Positions 25,570 to 32,906 of a stretch of 32,906 bases of DNA are shown here, one piece after another. Under the pieces are notes generated by a model. The model did not search any database. It was not told the origin of the DNA and saw only the letters and a list, made by a program, of their open reading frames with translations. Origin of the DNA: an uncultured Thermomicrobiales bacterium (GTDB taxonomy: Bacteria > Chloroflexota > Chloroflexia > Thermomicrobiales > UBA6265); contig CADCWE010000083.1 of assembly GCA_902806325.1 (NCBI GenBank), positions 1 through 32,906 on the forward strand. Reading direction: 5' to 3'. The position numbers and the translations under genes are program-made. How positions within the stretch are numbered: position 1 is the stretch's first letter; each line of letters begins with the position of its first letter.

Positions 25570-26403
25570 CTACGCTCCGTCGTCCACCACCCAGAACCGC
25601 TCGGCGATGGTCCCCGCGCCGACGCGGGTCGCGTACGCCCGCATCAGCGCGGCGATCTGGCCGGGGGCACTGCCGCTGCCGACCATTCCGAACACGCTCT
25701 CCAGTTGCGACCGGTAGGCGTTGATCGCGGCCAGTTTGGCGCTCCAGGTGGCGGCAACGGCGACGCGGGCGATGGGACGGAGTGGCGTCCCGATCGCCGC
25801 CAGTCGCGTCTCGAGGGAACCAGCGACGATGGCGTAGGGCAGGTCCTCGTAGAACCAGACGGACCACCCGGACCGGGCGAGGGCCAACCCGGCGGCGGCG
25901 GCGTGCCGGTGATCGACGTGGTGGCCGACGCCGAGCGGGGCGTAGACGCGTACCCGCGGGTCCGGCGGGGTGTCGAGGCCCATGGCGACGACGACCCCAG
26001 CGGGCAGCGTCGCCTCGGCGGCAGCGGGATGGCCGAAGAGGGACGACGCATCGGTGTAGAAGCGGTCGCGGTAGATCGCGTCGGCGAACGGGAGAAAGGT
26101 CAGGCTGGTGCCAAGAAGCCCGGCGGCGGCGGTCTCCTCCTGGCGCCGGGCGGCGATCACCTCCCCGGCCGAGAGTCCCCACCCGGCGTGCATCCCTTGA
26201 GCGAACGCGGACAACGGGGACGCCGGGTCCGGTTCCGCGCCGAACACGATCGCCACTTCGGGCGCCGGCCCGGCCTCGGCGAGCAGCGCGGCCGTGCCGC
26301 CGCAGGAGAGGGCGATGTCGTCGTAGTGCGGGGAAAGGAAGCGGTGTGACGTTGGGCCGCGCAACCCTTCGGGCAGGACCGGGACGAATAGGTGGTCGGT
26401 CAC
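25570..26403 (-). CDS. PIG-L family (LmbE-like) deacetylase
   Basis: A 277-residue protein of the PIG-L/LmbE fold. The zinc-binding motif is SPHYDDIALSCGG near residue 25 (P-H-x-D-D), with the second ligand site GVGHHVDHRHAAAAG near residue 160. Members remove N-acetyl groups from sugars such as GlcNAc derivatives, including in mycothiol, bacillithiol and glycolipid pathways; the exact substrate here is unknown. GTG at 26403 overlaps the selB stop by 4 bp (GTGA), so it is translationally coupled to selB, an unusual pairing without an obvious functional link. The C-terminal region (YRSQLESVFGMVG, RVGAGTIAERFWV) is typical of a subfamily with a longer tail. Confidence 0.85.
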   Translation of the reverse strand: MTDHLFVPVLPEGLRGPTSHRFLSPHYDDIALSCGGTAALLAEAGPAPEVAIVFGAEPDPASPLSAFAQGMHAGWGLSAGEVIAARRQEETAAAGLLGTSLTFLPFADAIYRDRFYTDASSLFGHPAAAEATLPAGVVVAMGLDTPPDPRVRVYAPLGVGHHVDHRHAAAAGLALARSGWSVWFYEDLPYAIVAGSLETRLAAIGTPLRPIARVAVAATWSAKLAAINAYRSQLESVFGMVGSGSAPGQIAALMRAYATRVGAGTIAERFWVVDDGA

Positions 26404-28358
26404 GAACGGTCCTTGGGTGCGCCCGGGACCCCGGCGCCGACGCCGGCGAAGCGGACCCGGCTGTCGCCGACACGGCGGGTGATCCGGCGCTGGTCGAGGT
26501 ACTCCAGGGTCGCCTGGGCGTACTTGCGGCTGGTGGCGAAGTGGTCGCGGTACCCGGCCAAGGTCAGCTCGCCGTCCCGTTCGAGCAGGCGGAGGACCTC
26601 GCCCTCGATGGAGCGGTAGGCGGCGGCGGCGTAGACGACGCCGTCGCCGACCCGGATCACCTCGCCCAGATCTTCGAGCGCGCCGAGCGTGTCGGCGTCC
26701 AGCCCGAACTCGGCCGGGGCGGGCGGGGCGTGCGGGGCGGCTTCCAGCGCGGCCACGAACCGGTCGGCGACCGCACGCCGCGCCGGGTCGAGGGCGATCC
26801 GAAAACCCGGCAAGCGGACGGTTTGGCCGTCGTCGACAAGGACGCCGTCGACCACCGCGGCGGCCAGCGCCTCGTCGAACAGGCGGGGCGGGGGCGGCAG
26901 CTTGGACCGCCGCTTCAGTTCCTCCTTCGGCAGACCGGGGCGCAGCGGCTGGGCGGCGTGGTGGGCGGCGACGGTCTCGACCAGCCGCTCCCGGAGGCGT
27001 TCCCAGCCGGGCATGGCGTAGGCGAAATCGCCCGGCCGTGGCGCCGCGGACCCGCCGCGGCCGAGCAGGCGCGCATCGCCTTCGGCGACCAGTTGGGCCA
27101 GGGCCTCGTCGACTTGGTTGTCGGACAGCCCGGCGAAGGCGCCGCCGCGGAGGGACCGCACCTCCCGCGGACCGGCCTCCAGGGCCTGGAGCAGGATCTC
27201 GTCGGGGCTGCCGGCGGCCAGCGTTTCTAGCGCTCCCAGGACTTCGGGACGGAAGCGGCGGTGCCGGACAGGGTTCGGATCCACCACCTCGCCGCCGCCG
27301 ATGGTCACGCTCGGCGATGGGCGGCGAACGATGAAGCGGTCCCCTTTCAGCAGCGCGATCGGTTCCCGGAACCGGACCTGGACCCACCCGCTTTCGCCCG
27401 GCGGCACCGTCGCGCGGTCGAGCAACGTCAGCCGGGCCGGCAGCTCCGCCGCGCCGGAGAAGAAATCGACCGCCGCGTTCTGCTCCAAAGTCAACGGGGA
27501 ATCCTCCAGCAGGCGCAACCGGACGTCGATCCGCTGCGACGGCGCCAGCAGGCCGGGCGGGGCGAGGACGTCGCCACGCCGGAGGTCCTCGACCGCGACG
27601 CCGGAGAGGTTTACCGCGACCCGGCTGCCGGGCAGGGCGTTGTCCAGTTTGGCGAGGTGGGACTGCAACCCCCGGACGCGGGTCGTCAGGCCGCGCGGGA
27701 ACACCCGCAACTCCTGACCCAGCGCCAGCTCCCCCCCGAGCAAGGTGCCGGTGACGACGGTGCCGAAGCCGGGGACCGTAAAGACGCGGTCCACCGGCAG
27801 CCGGGGCCGGGCGCCGCTGGCGCGCGGCGGCACCGCCGCCAGCGCGGCGTCGAGCGCCGCCTTCAGCTCCGGCAACCCGCGGCCGGTGACGGCGGACACG
27901 GGCACGATCGGGGCGGCGGCGAGGACGGTGCCGGCGACGCGCTCCCGCGTCTCTTCGGACACCAGGTCCAGCCAGTCGGCGTCGACGGCGTCGGTCTTGG
28001 TCAACACGATCAGGCCGCGCTCGATCTGGAGCAAATCCAGGATCGCCAGGTGCTCGGCGGTTTGGGGCATCGGGCCTTCGTCGGCGGCGACGATCAAGAG
28101 CGCGGCGTCGATCCCCCCGACCCCGGCCAGCATGTTTTTGATGAACCGCTCGTGGCCGGGTACGTCGACCACGCTGACGGCGCGCCCGGACGGCAGCGAC
28201 AGCCAGGCGAAGCCGAGGTCGATCGTCATCGCCCGCGCCTTCTCCTCGGCCAGCCGATCGGGATCGATCCCGGTCAGGGCTTTGACCAGGGTCGACTTGC
28301 CGTGGTCGACGTGCCCGGCGGTGCCGACGACGAACGGTTGGGGCGGGGATGGGGTCAC
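26400..28358 (-). CDS. selB: Selenocysteine-specific translation elongation factor SelB
   Basis: A 652-residue GTPase that delivers Sec-tRNA to UGA codons in selenoprotein mRNA. G1 is GTAGHVDHGKSTLVKALTG (about residues 12-30), followed by RAMTIDLGFAW, DVPGHERFIKNML (G3) and LTKTD (G4), the SelB variant of NKxD. Domains II and III follow (RVFTVPGFGTVVTGTLLGGEL), then four winged-helix units that bind the SECIS element; the last one contains DGELTLAGYRDHFATSRKYAQATLEYLDQ, with the SelB signature SRKYAxxLLEYLD. GTG at 28358 is chosen because the GTPase domain begins directly after. No selA, selD or tRNA-Sec is seen in the window. It sits 68 bp behind the ThuA-like gene and overlaps the PIG-L gene by 4 bp. 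Confidence 0.95.
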   Translation of the reverse strand: MTPSPPQPFVVGTAGHVDHGKSTLVKALTGIDPDRLAEEKARAMTIDLGFAWLSLPSGRAVSVVDVPGHERFIKNMLAGVGGIDAALLIVAADEGPMPQTAEHLAILDLLQIERGLIVLTKTDAVDADWLDLVSEETRERVAGTVLAAAPIVPVSAVTGRGLPELKAALDAALAAVPPRASGARPRLPVDRVFTVPGFGTVVTGTLLGGELALGQELRVFPRGLTTRVRGLQSHLAKLDNALPGSRVAVNLSGVAVEDLRRGDVLAPPGLLAPSQRIDVRLRLLEDSPLTLEQNAAVDFFSGAAELPARLTLLDRATVPPGESGWVQVRFREPIALLKGDRFIVRRPSPSVTIGGGEVVDPNPVRHRRFRPEVLGALETLAAGSPDEILLQALEAGPREVRSLRGGAFAGLSDNQVDEALAQLVAEGDARLLGRGGSAAPRPGDFAYAMPGWERLRERLVETVAAHHAAQPLRPGLPKEELKRRSKLPPPPRLFDEALAAAVVDGVLVDDGQTVRLPGFRIALDPARRAVADRFVAALEAAPHAPPAPAEFGLDADTLGALEDLGEVIRVGDGVVYAAAAYRSIEGEVLRLLERDGELTLAGYRDHFATSRKYAQATLEYLDQRRITRRVGDSRVRFAGVGAGVPGAPKDRS

Positions 28359-28426
28359 GCGGGTTGCCTTGGCTCCGAGTCGGTCGGCGGCGTCGCGGGG
28401 CCATTATTGGCCAAATGCGCCGCCCG

Positions 28427-29095
28427 CTACCATTCACCGGCTGCCCAGCGCAGCCCGCGCCGGACCAACTCCCGCGCCCCGGGCACCTCGAAGTCGGCGT
28501 TGTCGTGCCCCAGCGAGCAGTAAAAGACCCGGCCGGCGCCCCAACGGCGTTTCCAGGCGGCGGGCATCACCGTGCCTTCGATCCACGGCGCGTGTTCGCC
28601 GGAGAAGGTCGTCGTCGCCAGCACCTCGTTGCCCGGATCGACGTGGAGGTAATACTGCTCGGAGTGCATCGCGAAGTCGGCGATGCCGTCCGTGATCGGG
28701 TCGTCGGGCTTGGCGATTTGGACCGTGTAGTCGATCTTGTTGCCCGGATGGGCGACGAACTGCCCGCCGACCATGAACTGATAGGTCGGATTGAGGCGGA
28801 ACGCGTCCCCCATCCCGCCGTGCCACCCCCCGACCCCGACCCCGCCCTCGACCGCGCCGAGCAGCCCCGCCTCCTGCTCCGCCGTGATCGTGCTCATCGT
28901 GAACAGCGGCACGATCAGATCGAGCGCCCGCAGCTTCTCCGCGTCCAGGTAGACGTCGAGGGTGTTGGCGAGTTCGACCCGGTAGCCGTCGCCTTCGAGG
29001 ATCCCCTTGAACCGGTTGGCGCACCGCTCCGGCTCGTGCCCTTCCCAGCCACCCCAGACGATGAGCGCGGATCGTTGTCGAGCGACGGTTTCCAC
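28427..29095 (-). CDS. ThuA-domain protein (trehalose-utilisation-like, glutamine amidotransferase fold)
   Basis: A 222-residue ThuA-like protein. It begins [24 protein letters not shown], the usual strand-turn-helix of the fold, followed by [38 protein letters not shown] and [15 protein letters not shown], and ends with [20 protein letters not shown], all characteristic. ThuA domains are linked to sugar metabolism in some bacteria, but most members are uncharacterised, so the link to the trehalose gene elsewhere in the window is weak. GTG at 29095 has GGGAGG 9 nt upstream. It follows the M20 peptidase by 47 bp and precedes selB by 68 bp in one minus-strand operon. Confidence 0.88.
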   Translation of the reverse strand: METVARQRSALIVWGGWEGHEPERCANRFKGILEGDGYRVELANTLDVYLDAEKLRALDLIVPLFTMSTITAEQEAGLLGAVEGGVGVGGWHGGMGDAFRLNPTYQFMVGGQFVAHPGNKIDYTVQIAKPDDPITDGIADFAMHSEQYYLHVDPGNEVLATTTFSGEHAPWIEGTVMPAAWKRRWGAGRVFYCSLGHDNADFEVPGARELVRRGLRWAAGEW

Positions 29096-29142
29096 GATGT
29101 CGAACCTCCCGATCGTCCGTACGGGCACGGCAGGCCGCGCCC

Positions 29143-30507
29143 CTACCGTTCCCCGCAGAACCGCGTCACAAGCTCGTACACGAACCGGGTGCCAAAGAGA
29201 AGGTCCTCGACGGCGTACCGTTCGTCGTGGCCGTGCATCAGGCCGGTGTAAAGCGCGTTGCGGGCGGGGGAGGCCGGCGGGAAGAAGCCGTAGACCTTGA
29301 TCCCGGGCAGGTGGGCGGCGTCGGTGCCGCCGGAGACGAGGTAGGGGGCGACGGCGGCGCCGGGGTCGAGGTCGGCGATGGTCGCGGCGATGGCGTCGAA
29401 GAACGGGGAGGCCGGATCGGCGGCGAGACCGGGTCCGCCGGAGACCAGGGTCACCTCGACGTCGTCGCCGAGCGCGGCCTGGACCTCGGCGCGCCAATCG
29501 TCCGGGTCCTGGCCGGGCAGGATCCGGCCGTCCAGTTCCAGCGTCACCTCGGAGGGGATCACGTTCAGGCGGTGGCCGCCGTGGACGATCGTCGGCACCG
29601 CGGTGTTGTGGACCGAGGCCCGCAACCCGGCTCGGACATCGGCGTCGAACGGCAGCGCGGCCAGGGCGTCCCAGGTCGGATTCGCCAGGATGGCGGCCAC
29701 GGTCGCCTCGCCTTCCGGGCCGAAGGCGGGGGCAAGCGTTGCCAGCAGCGCCCGCATCGGCGGCGTGACGACGGCCGGCGGTTGCCACTCGTGGAGGCGG
29801 ACCAGCGCCCGGCCGAGGCGCAGCATCGCCGTGTCGTCGAGCGGGATCGAGGCGTGGCCGGGGGCGGCGCGGGCGGTGACGCGGAGGTGGGCGTTGCCCT
29901 TTTCGCCGGCCTGGCAGAGGTAAAACCGCCGCCCGTTGACCTCGATCGGCTCGCCCCCGCCCTCGTTGATCGCGTACTCGGCGTCGAGCAGGTCCCGCCG
30001 GTGTGCCCACATCCAGGCCGCGCCGTGGTCCCCGCCCCCGGTCTCCTCGTCGGCGAAGGCAACCAGCGTGATGTCGCGCTCGAAGTCTTGGCCGCTGCGC
30101 TTCAGCAGCAACAGCGCGGTCAGCTCGGCCGCGACCTGGCTTTTCATGTCGACGGCGCCGCGGCCCCAGACGAACCCCTCGACGAGATCGCCGCCGAAGG
30201 GGTCGCGGGTCCACTTGTCGCGTTCGACCGAGACGACGTCGGTGTGCCCCATCAGCAGGATCGGCGGCGCGGTCGGGTTGGCCGATTGCAGGCGGGCGAC
30301 GGCGTTGCCCCGTCCCGGCGCGCTCTCGACCACCTCGGCGGTGATCCCCTCCGCCCGCAGGGTTTCGACGATGTAGGCGGCGGCCGGGGTCTCGTTGCCC
30401 GGCGGGTTGGTGGTGTCGAACCGGATCAGGGCCTGGAGGTGGCGGGTCGCCTCGTCGCGGACGGCACTCCAGTCGGGCAAGACGACGGCGGTGGCGGGAT
30501 GGCCCAT
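29143..30507 (-). CDS. M20 family metallopeptidase (ArgE/DapE/CPG2-like)
   Basis: A 454-residue zinc hydrolase of the M20 family. Metal and catalytic motifs are [16 protein letters not shown] (His, Asp), [14 protein letters not shown] (bridging Asp), [12 protein letters not shown] (catalytic Glu and metal Glu) and [11 protein letters not shown] near the C-terminus (last His ligand). The dimerisation domain lies between about 195 and 320. Substrates of the family range from acetyl-amino acids to dipeptides; none can be chosen here. The ATG at 30507 has GAGG 11 nt upstream; the longer frame would overlap the promoter at 30549-30577. First gene of the minus-strand operon leading to ThuA, SelB and PIG-L. 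Confidence 0.92.
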   Translation of the reverse strand: MGHPATAVVLPDWSAVRDEATRHLQALIRFDTTNPPGNETPAAAYIVETLRAEGITAEVVESAPGRGNAVARLQSANPTAPPILLMGHTDVVSVERDKWTRDPFGGDLVEGFVWGRGAVDMKSQVAAELTALLLLKRSGQDFERDITLVAFADEETGGGDHGAAWMWAHRRDLLDAEYAINEGGGEPIEVNGRRFYLCQAGEKGNAHLRVTARAAPGHASIPLDDTAMLRLGRALVRLHEWQPPAVVTPPMRALLATLAPAFGPEGEATVAAILANPTWDALAALPFDADVRAGLRASVHNTAVPTIVHGGHRLNVIPSEVTLELDGRILPGQDPDDWRAEVQAALGDDVEVTLVSGGPGLAADPASPFFDAIAATIADLDPGAAVAPYLVSGGTDAAHLPGIKVYGFFPPASPARNALYTGLMHGHDERYAVEDLLFGTRFVYELVTRFCGER

Positions 30508-30548
30508 GCGGGTCTGGTCCTCGGCGAGGCGGCGGACGATCGGGCGGC

Positions 30549-30577
30549 ATCGTAGCCGGTCGGGGCGCGCCGGGCAA
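30549..30577 (-). promoter_or_regulatory. Promoter of the M20-ThuA-selB-PIG-L operon
   Basis: TTGCCC (30572-30577) and TACGAT (30549-30554) are separated by exactly 17 nt on the minus strand. Predicted start near 30542 gives a 35-nt leader before the M20 ATG. Back-to-back with the tRNA promoter. Confidence 0.55.
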
Positions 30578-30608
30578 TCAGCCGAGCGGACCAAGCGCCG
30601 CGTCGCCG

Positions 30609-30637
30609 TTGCCGGGGTACCGGGCCGCCGCTACACT
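30609..30637 (+). promoter_or_regulatory. Promoter of tRNA-Leu
   Basis: TTGCCG (30609-30614), a 17-nt spacer, then TACACT (30632-30637). The tRNA starts 21 nt after the -10 box, as expected for a short precursor leader. Confidence 0.6.
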
Positions 30638-30657
30638 TGACCCGGCGATCCCAACCG

Positions 30658-30740
30658 GCCGGGTTGGTGAAATGGCAGACACGCCAGCCTTAGGAGCTGG
30701 TGGCCGCAAGGCCGTGGGGGTTCGAGTCCCCTGCCCGGCA
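30658..30740 (+). tRNA. tRNA-Leu (anticodon TAG)
   Basis: An 83-nt class II tRNA. The acceptor stem pairs GCCGGGT with GCCCGGC, with discriminator A at 30740. The D-arm contains GGTGAAATGGCAGAC, a leucine-type signature, the anticodon stem-loop is CCAGCCTTAGGAGCTGG with anticodon TAG (reads CUN codons, mainly CUA), the long variable arm is GGCCGCAAGGCC, and the T-arm has GTTCGAGTC. CCA is not encoded (ACCGG follows). It has its own promoter, and a HicA-like remnant lies directly downstream. Confidence 0.95.
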
Positions 30741-31413
30741 CCGGACCGCAACGTTGTCGGAGCGCATCAACGGCCACCCGGCCAGGGCGTGGCGGACCGA
30801 ATGCCACGAGGCGCCGTCGGCACGTCCGGCATCCGGACGGCGGGGGCCTCGTCACGGTTCCGTCCCACGCCCGGGAACCCATCTCCCCGCTGGAGCGCAA
30901 CAGCGTCCTTCGCGAAGTCGGCCAGACCACCGAAGCGCGCCAGGCGTTGCTTCGTCTCGTCAACGCCCCACCCTGTTGCTGGAGAGGGACCCCAGCGGAA
31001 CCTGGTCCGCCGTCGGCGCTTCCGCGTTGGCGGGTCGCTTCTCCCAAGACGCGACCGTGCCGGAGGCGTCCGACGGTGGTGGTGGCGCGTCCGACTGCCC
31101 GGCTGCCGCGCGTAGGCGTGGCAGCACCTCCGGTGGGTGGACCGTGGTTGGGCTCCCAGAGGCGGGGCGTCGGAGCGAGACCGTGCGGCTGTTCCTGGTC
31201 GTCGATAAGGCGGGACGGGTGTAGGCCCGAGCAGCGGTCTATCCCCCTCCCTCCCGGTCGGCGGTGAAACTCCCTCAATTGGGGGATGAACCGGCGGGGC
31301 GAGGGCGGTATGCTCCCGGGCACCACGTCCCGCGCCCGGGGACGCCGCGGGGCGTCCCCTGGCGATCCGGCGCGGGCGGGAGCGGGCGGAAGCGGGGTCG
31401 CGTCGGGGGGGAG
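30741..31413. other. Intergenic stretch with gene remnants
   Basis: About 670 bases between the tRNA and the sensor kinase. It contains the HicA-like fragment (30812-30970), then an unassigned short open run with protein-like text (LLLERDPSGTWSAVGASALAGRF, near 30975-31045; frame ends at 31224), and the G-rich leader of the kinase. No complete gene, repeat or terminator is recognised. Confidence 0.5.
30812..30970 (+). pseudogene. HicA-like toxin (YcfA fold) fragment without a start codon
   Basis: One frame reads RHVRHPDGGGLVTVPSHAREP and then ERNSVLREVGQTTEARQALLRLV. This matches the second half of HicA mRNA-interferase toxins, which have GSHxxxRHPDG-RxVTVPxH followed by LRSILRQAGLTxEEF. No ATG, GTG or TTG precedes it in frame and the catalytic N-terminal part is missing. 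No HicB antitoxin is adjacent. It begins 72 bp after the tRNA-Leu gene, so it may be a relic of an element inserted there. The identification rests on motif memory over about 50 residues. Confidence 0.45.
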
Positions 31414-32625
31414 ATGGTGGGCGCATCGGCGGTCGCCGGTACCGCGCACGGCGCGGCGAACATCTCGGCGGCGTCGGACGTGCGACCCGAGGACCTGGGG
31501 TTCGGTCTGCTCTTCTGGGCGATGCGGGACGCCGCCGTCGTCGGCGACGCAACGACCGGCGCGATCGTGCTCTGGAACCCCGCCGCCGAGCATCTCTTCG
31601 GCTGGACCGCCGCCGAGGCGGTCGGTCGCCCCCTTGACCTCCTGGTCCCCGTGCCCCTGCGCGACGCGCACCGGGCCGGCCTGACCCGCTTTGCCGCCAC
31701 CGGCCATGGCCCGCTGGTTGACCGCCAGGCCCCCGTCGAGGTCCCGGCCCGGCGGAAGGACGGCCCCGAGATCTACGTCGAGTTGAGCCTGACCCCGCTC
31801 GCCGCCCGGCTGACCGGAGCCGGGACCCCTCGCCACGTCCTCGCCCTGGTCCGGGACGCCACGGAGCGGCGGCGGCTGGCGGCGGAGCGGGAGGCGGTCC
31901 TCGCCGCCGCCCAGGCCGCCGCGTCCCGCCTCGAGGAGCTGGCCGGTCTCAAGGCCGCCTTCACGGCGATGGTCGCCCACGAGCTTGGGGCGCCGGTGGC
32001 GGCGATTCGGGGTCTGGCCGACCTGCTCGCCCGGGGCGCCGTGCCGGTCGCCGACCAGGCGGCGCTCCTGGCGGCGATCCGGGCCGAGGCCGCCCTCGTC
32101 CAGCGCTTGGTGGCCGATGTCGAGGTCGCCGCCGCCGTCGAGCGGGACGACTTTGTGGTCCGGCCGCTGCCCGTCCCCGCGGCGGTGCTGCTGGCCGACG
32201 CGGCCGCCTTCGCCCGGACGCTGCCCGGTGACCATCCGATCGGCGAGGCGATCGCCGCGGCGGCGATGACGACCCGCGTGCTGGCCGACCCGGAGCGGGT
32301 CGGCCAGGTGCTGCGCAATCTGCTCGGCAACGCGGCCAAGCACACCCCTCCCGGCACGCCGATCGAGCTTCGGGCGATCCGCGAAGGGGATCGCCTGCGG
32401 CTCGCGGTCGCCGACGCCGGACCCGGGATCCCGGCCGGTGACCAGGAGCGCGTCTTCGCCAAGTTCGGACGGGGCCGGGACGCCGAGGGGCGCAAAACCC
32501 CGGGCGTCGGCCTCGGCCTTTACCTGTCGCGGCGGATCGTCCGAGCGCACGGGTCGGAGTTAACCGTCGACGCGCCGGCGGGCGGGGGGACGGTCTTCGG
32601 GTTCGACCTGGGGGTGGCGCCGTGA
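31414..32625 (+). CDS. PAS-domain sensor histidine kinase
   Basis: A 403-residue cytosolic kinase. A PAS domain (about 20-145; VVGDATTGAIVLWNPAAEHLFGWTAAEAVGRPL) is followed by a short coiled coil, HisKA with the phosphorylated His189 in AMVAHELGAPVAAIRGL, and the ATPase: NLLGNAAKHT (about 302), DAGPGIP (334), FAKFGRG and GVGLGLYLSRRIV (365). The H-box reads HELGAP instead of HELRTP. ATG at 31414 directly follows a GGGGGGGAG run; the GTG next to it is an alternative. The frame upstream of 31414 is Arg/Gly/Pro-rich and looks non-coding. The stop overlaps the response regulator start by 4 bp (GTGA), so the two form a two-component pair. Confidence 0.88.
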   Translation: MVGASAVAGTAHGAANISAASDVRPEDLGFGLLFWAMRDAAVVGDATTGAIVLWNPAAEHLFGWTAAEAVGRPLDLLVPVPLRDAHRAGLTRFAATGHGPLVDRQAPVEVPARRKDGPEIYVELSLTPLAARLTGAGTPRHVLALVRDATERRRLAAEREAVLAAAQAAASRLEELAGLKAAFTAMVAHELGAPVAAIRGLADLLARGAVPVADQAALLAAIRAEAALVQRLVADVEVAAAVERDDFVVRPLPVPAAVLLADAAAFARTLPGDHPIGEAIAAAAMTTRVLADPERVGQVLRNLLGNAAKHTPPGTPIELRAIREGDRLRLAVADAGPGIPAGDQERVFAKFGRGRDAEGRKTPGVGLGLYLSRRIVRAHGSELTVDAPAGGGTVFGFDLGVAP

Positions 32626-32906
32626 GCGGGGCGGGCGACGACGGGGCGGGGGATCGGCCGGTCCGGGTGCTCCTGGTGGAGGACCACGCCGCCTTCCGCC
32701 AGGCCCTGGCCCTGGCGTTCGGCCTCGAACCGGACCTGCGCGTCGTCGCCCAGGCCGAGGACCTCGCCCGGGCCCGGGCCGCGATCGCCGCCCACCGGGA
32801 CATCGCCGTCGCCGTCCTCGACCTCGACCTGCCGGACGGGCACGGGGCCGACCTGATCCGGGACCTGCGCGCGGCCAACCCGGGGGCGCAGGCGCTGGTG
32901 CTGACC
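32622..32906 (+). CDS. Response regulator receiver domain, 3' end outside the window
   Basis: The first 95 codons of a response regulator. A receiver domain is visible: VRVLLVEDHAAFRQALALAF with acidic Glu20/Asp21, and the phosphoacceptor Asp67 in AVAVLDLDLPDGHGADLI. The EDHAxFRxAL pattern is typical of NarL/FixJ-type regulators, so a LuxR-type DNA-binding domain is expected beyond the edge; that is inference. GTG overlaps the kinase stop by 4 bp, so both proteins are co-translated and are probably partners. Confidence 0.88.
   Translation, partial: MSGAGDDGAGDRPVRVLLVEDHAAFRQALALAFGLEPDLRVVAQAEDLARARAAIAAHRDIAVAVLDLDLPDGHGADLIRDLRAANPGAQALVLT

Noticed and set aside
30700-31224. A 174-codon plus-strand frame starting inside tRNA-Leu
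   Set aside because: Its start overlaps the tRNA and most of it is Arg/Pro-rich; only a short middle stretch looks protein-like.
1-32906. CRISPR arrays, rRNA genes, insertion sequences and prophage genes
   Set aside because: No regularly spaced repeats, transposase, integrase or phage structural motifs were seen on either strand.

Overview
This is a GC-rich, gene-dense bacterial chromosome segment with a housekeeping and accessory mix. No ribosomal or taxonomic marker is present. The composition, frequent GTG starts, GT-C type membrane glycosyltransferases, a Tat-type lipoprotein and multi-domain sensor kinases would fit Chloroflexota (Thermomicrobia-like) or a similar high-GC lineage. That assignment is inference only.

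Layout. At 1-2725 lie the 3' part of an M16 peptidase and an overlapping MOSC protein. On the minus strand, 2690-9046 carries an EamA permease, a GT39-like glycosyltransferase, release factor RF3, a GNAT acetyltransferase and a small zinc ribbon. At 9316-11293 are a trehalose-6-phosphate-synthase-type enzyme and a tiny acidic ESFP-SDPP protein. At 11453-16213 a Tat lipoprotein (family 5 solute binding) diverges from a large sensor kinase; a palindrome sits in the promoter region. At 16590-18290 is a GT-C glycosyltransferase. At 18510-22143 is a zinc-ribbon cluster: a membrane protein resembling a catalytically dead PrsW flanked by zinc ribbons, converging on a zinc-ribbon protein and a pseudokinase frame broken by two stops, followed by a truncated DUF1002-like gene. 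At 22364-24269 a chromate transporter (ChrA) diverges from a DUF1989 protein.

The most unusual part is 24303-25464. Three tandem, related 21-residue hydrophobic peptides, each with its own ribosome binding site, lie behind a good sigma-54-like element. Upstream, on the same strand, a promoter and an intrinsic terminator bound about 390 nt with no credible protein: a candidate non-coding RNA.

From 30507 down to 25570 is a minus-strand operon: M20 peptidase, ThuA-like protein, SelB and a PIG-L deacetylase that overlaps selB by 4 bp. SelB implies that the organism makes selenoproteins, although no other selenium gene is in the window. Divergent from it is tRNA-Leu(TAG) with its own promoter, followed by a start-less HicA-like remnant, and then a PAS histidine kinase overlapping a response regulator that runs off the right edge.

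Several loci look decayed (pseudokinase, DUF1002 fragment, HicA fragment), so the window mixes a stable core with accessory material. All assignments come from reading the sequence and motif memory; no database search was run.
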